A stretch of 42,673 bases of DNA from Bacteroidota bacterium. GTDB lineage: Bacteria > Bacteroidota > Bacteroidia > AKYH767-A > 2013-40CM-41-45. A model generated the notes under the pieces. The model did no database searches. It saw only the letters and a program-made list of their open reading frames with translations, and was not told the DNA's origin. This document shows positions 36,553 through 42,673 of this stretch, piece by piece. The translations under genes were made by a program, and so were the position numbers. Each line of letters opens with the position of its first letter. Position 1 is the stretch's first letter. The stretch covers positions 1 to 42,673 of the forward strand of contig JADKKE010000025.1 in NCBI GenBank assembly GCA_016720655.1, written 5' to 3'.

Positions 36553-36594
36553 TTTACCATTTACTATTTACCTTTCACTATTTACCATTCACTT
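36553..36594 (+). repeat. 7-bp tandem array, unit TTTACYA
   Basis: Six units: TTTACCA, TTTACTA, TTTACCT, TTCACTA, TTTACCA, TTCACTT. An identical set of six occurs at 37408-37449. Confidence 0.9.
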
Positions 36595-36648
36595 CCTTTG
36601 GCTCAATGTCCTTTTTTCAAGTTGAAATTAATCAATATGCCCACCCAT

Positions 36649-36693
36649 ACTAACCACTAAGCACTAACCACTAAGCACTAACCACTAACCACC
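36649..36693 (-). repeat. 7-bp tandem array, unit TTAGTGG (minus), containing a stop codon
   Basis: Plus-strand units: ACTAACC, ACTAAGC, ACTAACC, ACTAAGC, ACTAACC, ACTAACC, ACC. The stop codon of the Coq4-like gene (36678-36680) and its last four codons lie inside. Confidence 0.9.
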
Positions 36694-37258
36694 ATCCACA
36701 AATACCCAAATATTCTGCAAAGGAAATAACTGGTTAGAACAAAAAATGCTAGGAGAAGCACTACATAAAAAAAGAACAAAACAAAATCAAACACAGAATT
36801 TTTTTTATCTGAATTAATATTCAATTCTTCCTGGACTTGTCCGATCGATCTTTCCAAGAGTGCTTCATTGTAAGTATAGCCCTTATACAAACTTCCTTCT
36901 GCTTTTCTACCTCTCAAAAAAGCCTTGAACAAAGGTTTGGGGAAGAAAAACATTCCGTAGAAAAATGATCCAAAATTTAAAAAACCAGCAACGTAATATT
37001 TCCCGCAACCGGAAGCGATTTCCCATGCTCTATTTCAGCCTCTCCTTTTAGATCAGCATTATAACCGGTAAGCAAATGATGCAAGTCGTGAATCTTCACC
37101 GCCCTCACACGCGCCGGAATATTCGGCAAAGGAATATGCACAAAACCAACTTTAATTGAAAACCATTTCAAATGATATCCACCATCCTTAAAATGATACA
37201 ATGAAAAGTATCTTTCAAGACCGGCTTTTAGTTTTAAATCTTTATTAAAGTAGGGCAC
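36678..37258 (-). CDS. Coq4-like protein, reading frame broken by one missing base
   Basis: Two frames join into one protein of about 193 residues. The first gives MPYFNKDLKLKAG through KGEAEI. Adding one G near 37028-37032 (ATAGAG to ATAGGAG) continues to AWEIASGCGKYYVAGFLNFG and then MFFFPKPLFKAFLRGRK. It has the zinc motif HDLHH followed by exactly eleven residues and E (H57, D58, H61, E73), the HDxxHx11E signature of Coq4. The region around GEAEIxAWEIASGCG also fits bacterial Coq4-like proteins. The C-terminus adds one or two hydrophobic helices (about 150-190) not usual in Coq4. In eukaryotes Coq4 organises ubiquinone synthesis; its role here, in a phylum that mostly uses menaquinone, is open. 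The gene ends V-V-S-G-stop, encoded by a 7-bp repeat array. Confidence 0.7.
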
Positions 37259-37275
37259 AGTTCAAGGTTAGTTAT

Positions 37276-37303
37276 GAATTATGAATTATGAAATATGAGT
37301 TGG
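37276..37303 (+). repeat. Short 7-bp array, unit GAATTAT
   Basis: GAATTAT, GAATTAT, GAAATAT, GAGTTGG, followed by CGTGGACGTTATTAAT. A parallel short array is at 37357-37377 (GAATTAT, GAATTAT, GAATTGG), followed by CGCGGACTTTATTAAT. Confidence 0.8.
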
Positions 37304-37356
37304 CGTGGACGTTATTAATTATTTTCTGGCTTGAAAATCAGTTTAGAGCTCATATT

Positions 37357-37377
37357 GAATTATGAATTATGAATTGG
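37357..37377 (+). repeat. Short 7-bp array, unit GAATTAT
   Basis: Three units, the last GAATTGG, leading directly into CGCGGACTTTATTAATAG. Confidence 0.75.
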
Positions 37378-37545
37378 CGCGGACTTTATTAATAGTTTCG
37401 GCTACTATTTACCATTTACTATTTACCTTTCACTATTTACCATTCACTTCCTTTGCCTCAATGTCCTTTTTTCAAGTTTAAATTAATTAATATGCCCACC
37501 CATACTAACCACTAACCACTAAGCACTAAGCACTAATCAATAAAC
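37363..37545 (+). repeat. Second copy of a composite repeat block (first copy 36510-36690)
   Basis: Between 36553 and 36655, and the matching 37408-37510, the two copies differ at only three of 103 positions with no gap. The block includes the TTTACYA array, a non-repetitive spacer and the start of the ACTAACC array. Further left the copies diverge a little and have one indel. Confidence 0.9.
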
Positions 37546-37563
37546 AACTAACCACTAACCACT
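37504..37563 (-). repeat. 7-bp tandem array, unit TTAGTGG (minus), containing a stop codon
   Basis: Plus-strand units: ACTAACC, ACTAACC, ACTAAGC, ACTAAGC, ACTAATC, AATAAAC, then one extra A, ACTAACC, ACTAACC, ACT. The stop of the unknown gene (37548-37550) is inside. Confidence 0.9.
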
Positions 37564-38378
37564 ACATTGACCACTGCAAGTACAGAATCATTAATTGCCC
37601 CATACAACTTCGCCGAGAGTTCATCATATCTTTTCTCCACTTCCGGATCATCGAAAATAATATCGTTCCAGGATCCCATGCCGCCGAAAACCCAGGACAT
37701 GGCAGCGGAATACAGAAGTTGTCGGGATTCAAGTGAATATGTACCGGGTGGAAGAAGATCTTTGTGGTAATAATGTTCTTCGGGTGTCTGATTTGATAAT
37801 TCGTAGAGCGCTTTTTGGAAAGTTTCTGACCATCCTTTTTGATTTTGAGAATAGGCAAAAGCAGAAATATCCGAAAGTGTTTTTCTTAACTCTTCACGAA
37901 TCATATTTCCACTGAAAACAAGATTAGTGCTTTTTATTTTTCGGTCAAAACGGCCATAGTTGACGGTCCATCGGTTTCGATCTTCAGTTTCATCATTATT
38001 GACCGTCCATCTTGCCTGCCAATAGTAAGAGAATCCCTCACAACGCTGTTCTATCATCCAGGTTCCACCACCACCTACAAAACCCGCCATCTTATGATCG
38101 GGCGACATTTTTTCATCTTCCGATTTCCGGTAAAACAAATGCAAGACCTTGGTTTTTTCTTTCTTTAATAACAGAAACCATTCATTGGGATCCGAATTGA
38201 TCTTTACTTCATTGTACTTCGATGAAAAAAGTCTTTTCCGGAATTCATGAAAATCTACAGTTTTACAAAATTGAAAAGTTGAATTCTCCGGATAAAACGG
38301 AGCCTCCAAAGAACCCTTTTTCAAAAATTCATTACCGTATGTTGTGAGCGCTATTAGCTGTGCAAGTGTTCCTGTCAT
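37548..38378 (-). CDS. Uncharacterised protein
   Basis: I choose ATG 38378 (276 residues); an in-frame GTG at 38396 would add six residues. I do not recognise the family. It has a hydrophobic N-terminus (TGTLAQLIAL), a Gly-rich turn GFVGGGGTWMIE near residue 110, several Trp-containing strands (FSYYWQARWTVNN, RNRWTVNYGRFDRK) and an SWVFGGMGSWNDIIF segment near residue 235. The last codons GTG GTT AGT GGT TAG are part of a 7-bp repeat array. The neighbours are the Coq4-like gene downstream and comM upstream, both on the same strand. Confidence 0.6.
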   Translation of the reverse strand: MTGTLAQLIALTTYGNEFLKKGSLEAPFYPENSTFQFCKTVDFHEFRKRLFSSKYNEVKINSDPNEWFLLLKKEKTKVLHLFYRKSEDEKMSPDHKMAGFVGGGGTWMIEQRCEGFSYYWQARWTVNNDETEDRNRWTVNYGRFDRKIKSTNLVFSGNMIREELRKTLSDISAFAYSQNQKGWSETFQKALYELSNQTPEEHYYHKDLLPPGTYSLESRQLLYSAAMSWVFGGMGSWNDIIFDDPEVEKRYDELSAKLYGAINDSVLAVVNVVVSG

Positions 38379-38464
38379 CGCCTGGAATGAGAACACTAAA
38401 GAAAGGAAAGAAAGATGAAGGGAGGAAATAAAAATCAGATTTTAACCTTGAAGAAGAGAAAAAT

Positions 38465-39975
38465 TTATCCCGCCCACCCCTCCCTATCCAAACTCCTATA
38501 CTGTATCGCTTCCGCCAAATGTTCCGTTCGAATGGAGTCACTTTTGTCCAAATCCGCGATGGTTCGGGCAACTTTTAAAATTCGGTCGTAGGCCCTGGCA
38601 GAAAGCCCCAGCCGTTCCATCGCAGTTTTTAAAAGTGCCCTTCCATCCTCCCCGATCACACAGATCTCGTGCAATTGTTTTGACCCCATTTGTGCATTGC
38701 AATACACACCATCCTGTAATGAAAATCGTTCTGCTTGTATTTGTCGAGCAGCGACAACCCGCTCTCGAATGACTTCGCTTTTTTCAGATTCCTGCTTCGC
38801 TGTAAGTTCTTTGAATGCAACCGGTGTTACTTCAAGATGTATATCGATACGGTCGAGCAAGGGACCAGAAACTTTGTTCAGGTATTTCTGCACAACACCA
38901 GGAGCACAAACACAATCTTTCTCCGGATGATTGTAATAACCACATGGACAAGGATTCATCGAAGCCACCAACATAAAGCTTGCAGGAAATTCTATCGAAA
39001 ATTTTGCTCTTGAGATGGTTACACTTCTCTCTTCCAATGGCTGTCGCATCACTTCCAAAACAGTGCGTTTAAATTCCGGCAACTCATCGAGAAACAAAAC
39101 ACCATGATGCGCAAGCGAAATTTCTCCCGGTTGTGGAAATCCTCCTCCTCCGACCAATGCCACATCGCTAATCGTATGATGCGGCGAACGAAATGGTCGA
39201 ATCGAAACCAGCGAGGATTCTTTTCCCAAGTTTACCTGCAACAGAATGAATCTTTGTTGTCTCCAATGCTTCACTCAATGTGAGCGGTGGAAGAATCGTT
39301 GGTAATCGTTTTGCAAGCATCGTCTTTCCCGCACCGGGCGGACCGATGAGAATAATGTTATGTCCGCCTGCAGCTGCCACTTCCATCGCGCGTTTGATAT
39401 TTTCCTGACCCTTCACATCAGAAAAATCAAATTCACTTTTGCCCTGGGAATTGCGGAACTCTTCTTCTGCATCTACGAAAACAGGTTCGAGCACTCTCCC
39501 TCCATTCAGAAACTCCACGACTTCCATGATGTTCTCCACACCGTATACATCCAAACCATTCACAATCGCAGCTTCACGTGCACCCTTCTTTGTATGCCTG
39601 GATTGCAATCGGCAGAACTCCTTTGATCGCCTGCACTCCACCATCCAATGACATCTCTCCCATGATCACGTATTTCTCCAGCGCATCTTGTTGCACTTGT
39701 CCGGAGCCGGCAAGAATGCCGAGCGCTATCGTGAGATCGTAGGAAGAACCTTCCTTACGAATATCCGCCGGCGCCATATTCACAGTAATTTCTACACGGG
39801 GATAATTCAGTGAACAATTCTTCAAAGCAGCTACAATCCGCTTCTGACTTTCCTTCACTGCATTGTCGGGCAAGCCAACCAAAATAAAATTTATCCCACT
39901 GCTCTGATTTACTTCCACAGTAATCGTGGTCGCATTGATTCCGTACACAGCACTCCCAAAAGTCTTGACGAGCAT
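38465..39975 (-). CDS. comM: ComM/YifB-family Mg-chelatase-like AAA+ protein, frame broken twice
   Basis: Three minus-strand frames make one ComM-type protein. The N-terminal Lon-like domain starts MLVKTFGSAVYGINATTITV and includes VNMAPADIRKEGSSYDL. The AAA+ domain has Walker A IGPPGAGKTMLAKRL and Walker B LDELPEF. A Cys cluster follows (NPCPCGYYNHPEKDCVC), then a C-terminal domain with LSARAYDRILKVARTIADL. At 39582 about ten residues expected between AYKEG and AREAAIV are missing and the frame shifts, consistent with a 29-bp deletion. At 39221-39224 one extra A (AAAA instead of AAA) shifts the frame again. The corrected length is about 512 residues, the family norm. ComM is a hexameric helicase that promotes branch migration during natural transformation in Vibrio; the role here is inferred. 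Confidence 0.88.
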
Positions 39976-40141
39976 AAGCTAAAAGATAATTCAAGCAGCG
40001 AATGTACGCCGACATAAATTATCCCAATAGCAGCACATGCTAATTCTCGCAGAGAGAATCCATCATAAAAGCAGGATTCTTAAAGCGCTAAAATTTGATC
40101 CAATAAAATTCTAAAATAAATAAATGTGAAAAATAAATTTA

Positions 40142-41043
40142 TTATTTATCGCTGATCAAAATCTGACTATTCCCTTTCCCCATGACAATAACCTTTGCAT
40201 TCGGAGAAAGTGCAATCTCTTTTGTGCTTTGATCGATTCATATTGCAGGAGACGATCCGTGATTTCGCTGTTGATGATCCGCTGGTAATCGGCGATACCC
40301 TGTGCTTCGACACGTTTTCGTTCCGCTTCCTGGCGTTCTTTCTGCAACACAAATTCCATTTTCTGTGCTTCCTGCTCTGCGTTGATTTTGGATTCTATCG
40401 CAGCTCTCACAGAAGGTGGAAGTGTGATGTTCCGAACCAGCAATTGTTCCAATATCATTCCACGCGACTTCAGATCCTTTTCAATGCCCAAAGAAATACG
40501 GGATTGAAATTCATCCCGACGTTTGGAATACAAATCAACAGCCGCATAATAAACAGCGTTGTCACGAATGCGTGTACGTGTAATTGGTCGAACGACGATG
40601 TCTTTGTAGTTCAAACCGATCTCGCGGTAAATTGTCGGGCTCTCACTGGGAATTATTCTGTACAGAATCGTAAGATCCACGATCACTTCCAGTCCATCCG
40701 CCGACAAGACCCTTATCGCATCATCACCGGTCTTGTCACCTTCAGAAGAAACCGATGACATAGTATAGTTTTGAGTTTTCGTATCGAACAATTTGATCTC
40801 GACGAATGGATTTACAACATTCAATCCGCTCTCAAGAATCCGTGCCTGAACTTTTCCGAAAAGTGTTTGCACACCAATCTCTCCGGCTTCAATCTGTTTG
40901 ACACTCGAACTCGCCAGTCCAAACAAAGCCAATGAAATACCCACAATCCGAAATATGCGCTTCGCATCGTGAAAATTAGGGAGATACATTTCAGCATTCC
41001 GGGCGAGGAAGAAAATTACGATGCCGATTAGGAAGAGGATCAT
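40142..41043 (-). CDS. SPFH/prohibitin-family protein, C-terminus broken by one missing base
   Basis: The protein starts at ATG 41043 with a membrane helix (about 1-16), a second hydrophobic segment (about 30-45), then a Band7/SPFH domain (about 50-210; AGEIGVQTLFGKVQ, GLNVVNPFVEIKLFD, VDLTILYRIIPSESP). A coiled coil rich in Q, E, A and R follows (about 210-265). As written the frame ends at 40156. Adding one A to the run of four at plus-strand 40220-40223 gives IALSPNAKVIVMGKGNSQ and a stop at 40142-40144, about 300 residues, which is the expected prohibitin-like tail. These proteins form ring assemblies that scaffold membrane proteases or lipid domains. Confidence 0.85.
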
Positions 41044-41054
41044 GTTTTTTTTAT

Positions 41055-41304
41055 TTGGTATTAAGTATTAGGTACCAGGTACCAGGTAGGGGTGAACTTA
41101 ATTAATTGAGTGTTCGCATTTATAAAGGGACACAGTGCTTGGTATTAAGTATTAGGTACCAGGTACCAGGTAGGGGGTGAACTTAATTAATTGAGTGTTC
41201 GCATTTATAAAGGGACACAGTGCTTGGTATTAAGTATTAGGTACCAGGTACCAGGTAGGGTGAACTTAATAAATTGAGTGTTCGCATTTATAAAGGGACA
41301 CAGT
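41055..41304 (+). repeat. Three tandem copies of an approximately 84-bp unit with nested 7-bp repeats
   Basis: Copies start at 41055, 41139 and 41224 with TTGGTATTAAGTATTAGG. Each has four or five 7-bp units (GGTATTA, AGTATTA, GGTACCA, GGTACCA, GGTAGGG), then GTGAACTTAATTAATTGAG and a non-repeating part ending AAAGGGACACAGT. Copies differ in the length of a G run (four, five, three G) and one TAATTAA/TAATAAA change. The unit is 84-85 bp, close to twelve heptads. Confidence 0.92.
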
Positions 41305-41311
41305 ACCATCC

Positions 41312-41356
41312 ACTAACCACTAACCACTAACTACTAAACTAACAACTAACAACTAC
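41312..41356 (-). repeat. 7-bp tandem array, unit TTAGTGG/TTGTTAG (minus), containing the gmhA stop
   Basis: Plus-strand units: ACTAACC, ACTAACC, ACTAACT, ACTAAAC, TAACAAC, TAACAAC, TACT. The gmhA stop at 41346-41348 and its last three codons are inside. Confidence 0.85.
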
Positions 41357-41921
41357 TTTCAATCAGCTGAATCAACGAATGAATCACCTTAATGTGAATC
41401 TCCTGTGCGCGGTCGGCAAACTCGGAATGTGGGGCGCGGAGTTCGAGATCGCAAAGTGTTGCCATTTTGCCTCCGTCTTTTCCGGTGAGGCCCACGACTT
41501 TCATTCCTTTTTTCTTAGCGGCTTCAATTGCATTGATAATATTTTTCGAATTACCACTGGTACTGATGGCAAGCAATACATCTCCTTTATTTCCGATCGC
41601 TTCGAGGTAACGGGAGAAAACAAATTCATAACCGTAATCATTCGCAACACAGCTAATGTGCGAAGGATCAGAAATCGAAAGCGCCGGAATCGCTTTGCGG
41701 TCGGCGCGAAAACGACCGGTGAGTTCTTCTGCAAAATGCATCGCATCACACATACTTCCTCCGTTGCCGCAAGAGATAATTTTCCCTCTTGCTTTTATCG
41801 ACAGGATCATCATTTCGGCTGCATCGGAGATCGACTTGATCAAAGCATCATTTGCAAGCACCGCATCAAGTACCGATTTAGCTTCAAGGAAATTTTTACG
41901 CACCAATTCCGTGTTCGACAT
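41346..41921 (-). CDS. gmhA: SIS-domain phosphoheptose isomerase
   Basis: The 191-residue SIS-domain protein has the phosphosugar-binding strings SCGNGGSMCDAMHFAEELTG (about 50-70) and LLAISTSGNSKNIINAI (about 117-133), and a C-terminal helix with FADRAQEIHIKVIHSLIQLIE containing the Glu and His expected in the GmhA active site. GmhA converts sedoheptulose 7-phosphate to D-glycero-D-manno-heptose 7-phosphate, the first step of the ADP-heptose pathway for lipopolysaccharide. Length and motifs fit well. The last residues S-S-C and the stop are encoded by a 7-bp repeat array. It is divergent from the beta-barrel gene at 42024. Confidence 0.88.
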   Translation of the reverse strand: MSNTELVRKNFLEAKSVLDAVLANDALIKSISDAAEMMILSIKARGKIISCGNGGSMCDAMHFAEELTGRFRADRKAIPALSISDPSHISCVANDYGYEFVFSRYLEAIGNKGDVLLAISTSGNSKNIINAIEAAKKKGMKVVGLTGKDGGKMATLCDLELRAPHSEFADRAQEIHIKVIHSLIQLIESSC

Positions 41922-41926
41922 CAGGG

Positions 41927-41938
41927 TTCAAATTTGAA
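41927..41938. promoter_or_regulatory. 12-bp palindrome in the gmhA leader
   Basis: TTCAAATTTGAA is a perfect 12-bp palindrome, between the putative -7 box (41944-41951, minus) and the gmhA ATG at 41921. It may be an operator. Confidence 0.3.
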
Positions 41939-41943
41939 TTGCC

Positions 41944-41951
41944 CAAAGGTA
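41944..41951 (-). promoter_or_regulatory. Putative -7 promoter box of gmhA
   Basis: On the minus strand the bases read TACCTTTG, matching TAnnTTTG, 22 bp before the ATG. Confidence 0.45.
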
Positions 41952-42023
41952 GGATTTCTACCATAATTCAGGCCTGCTGCTTATCTTCACCGGCGAATCG
42001 AAAAAACCTTGTTTCCCGGAGCA

Positions 42024-42626
42024 ATGAGAATCCTGATCTCCTGCATTTTACTCTTAGTTTCAAGCACTTGCTCCGCACAGAGTTTCCTGAAAAAGAACTT
42101 CCTGCTCGATCTTGGGATCGACGTGGGCACCTATCAGACCCTTGCGAAAAATCTCGAAACCGGAACGAAAGTAAAAGATGGAACCGTTGGCAGCGTGTTC
42201 CATACCGGAGTGGAATATGCGATTTCAGATTACATCGGAATCGGCGCTCAACTACGCACGAATGCCTACTCGACCGATAACGATACCGCCAATGCCAGGA
42301 ATACCGATTTCAGTTTGCTTGCCAATCTCCATTTCCTGCGTACCAATTATTTCAATCTCTATTTTGGTCTGAAGTACGGCACCTCACATTTTGAATATGA
42401 CAACACGAAAAACCAGTCTACATTTTCCGCCAACGGCTCCCATTTTCAAATCGATCTCGGCGCCAATTTATTTGTAAGCAGATATTTCGGCTTCACTCTC
42501 CATTCCGCCTACAACAATCTTCATTACAGCAACGGAAGTCTTAACCCCCTCAACTCCCCTCCCCGCCCTTATCGCTTGCATTTCAATGGGGCGAATATTG
42601 GGATTGGCATGCTGCTGAAGTTTTAA
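42024..42626 (+). CDS. Outer-membrane beta-barrel protein
   Basis: I choose ATG 42024 (200 residues), which gives a signal peptide (RILISCILLLVSSTCSAQ); an in-frame TTG at 42009 would add five residues ahead of it. The rest is a series of alternating strands with aromatic ends (FLLDLGIDVGTYQ, TGVEYAISDYIGIGAQLRTN, FNLYFGLKYGTSHFEY, FGFTLHSAYNNLHYSNG) and ends in F (GIGMLLKF), typical of an eight-strand outer-membrane barrel whose last residue is aromatic for Bam recognition. The ligand is unknown. The downstream 47 bp to the window edge contain no gene. Confidence 0.75.
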   Translation: MRILISCILLLVSSTCSAQSFLKKNFLLDLGIDVGTYQTLAKNLETGTKVKDGTVGSVFHTGVEYAISDYIGIGAQLRTNAYSTDNDTANARNTDFSLLANLHFLRTNYFNLYFGLKYGTSHFEYDNTKNQSTFSANGSHFQIDLGANLFVSRYFGFTLHSAYNNLHYSNGSLNPLNSPPRPYRLHFNGANIGIGMLLKF

Positions 42627-42673
42627 TTGGTGGGGTGGGATGCGATACGAGCGGTGAGGACTTAATTGAGGTA

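Noticed and set aside
36309..37566. Insertion sequence or transposon remnant
   Set aside because: No transposase fragment, terminal inverted repeats or target-site duplication is visible; only tandem arrays and a duplicated block.
40035..40082. Terminator between the SPFH gene and comM
   Set aside because: AGAATCC and GGATTCT form a 7-bp inverted repeat with a long loop and no T run, so it is too weak to call.
41055..41356. CRISPR array
   Set aside because: The 84-bp copies are near-identical throughout, with no unique spacers between short direct repeats, and no cas gene is present.
1..42673. tRNA or rRNA genes
   Set aside because: No cloverleaf-like sequence or rRNA segment was seen in the intergenic regions on either strand.

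Overview
The window looks like a chromosomal segment of a member of the Bacteroidota. The evidence is several secreted proteins ending in type IX secretion system (T9SS) sorting domains (type A and type B), a GWxTD lipoprotein, a choice-of-anchor L protein, a eukaryotic-type citrate synthase, the long Bacteroidota form of SecA, weak or absent Shine-Dalgarno sequences, and promoter-like TAnnTTTG boxes typical of the phylum's primary sigma factor. I see no rRNA, tRNA, insertion sequence, prophage or CRISPR array. Most of the window is housekeeping or envelope content.

Layout. 1-5014 (minus): a membrane glycosyltransferase running off the left edge, rlmB, a GWxTD lipoprotein and rmuC. 5147-7952: a DUF922 putative protease, a PA0069-type radical SAM protein and a small TonB-C-like secreted protein. 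8165-10619 (plus): an ABC exporter and a CoA-type Nudix hydrolase. 10715-14265 (minus): tag, citrate synthase, a small membrane protein and enolase. 14552-18735 (plus): a methyltransferase, a LolD/MacB-like ATPase, a PduO-type cobalamin adenosyltransferase, a DUF2795 protein and a T9SS cargo. 18790-22182 (minus): a large Asp-box T9SS cargo. 22345-27326 (plus): secA and a POT peptide transporter. 27388-28887 (minus): choice-of-anchor L cargo. 29080-34128 (plus): two thioredoxin-fold proteins, a type B T9SS cargo and a TPR histidine kinase. 34132-41921 (minus): a small protein, an FG-GAP/ASPIC cargo, a Coq4-like protein, an unknown protein, comM, an SPFH protein and gmhA. 42024-42626 (plus): an outer-membrane beta-barrel protein.

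The most unusual signal is intergenic. Short degenerate tandem arrays lie at 10.6, 30.2, 36.4-36.7, 37.3-37.6 and 41.05-41.36 kb. Their unit sequences differ from place to place (GGGACGR, TACYTTA, NNGATTG, TGGTTAG, GAATTAT, TTTACYA, GGTACCA), but every one has the same 7-bp period. Several begin exactly at a gene's stop codon or supply it. Two unrelated genes end with the identical array-encoded string V-V-S-G-stop. Several arrays are followed by a similar flank resembling GGACTTWATTAAT, and one composite block is duplicated downstream of two neighbouring genes. I recognise no named repeat family that matches.

A second window-wide signal is a set of reading-frame breaks in genes that should be intact: enolase, the POT transporter (twice), the Coq4-like gene, comM (twice) and the SPFH gene. 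Most are one base missing from a homopolymer, which points to consensus indel errors rather than real pseudogenes. I merged those genes into single entries and state where each frame changes. All functions are inferred from sequence motifs read by eye; no database search was run.
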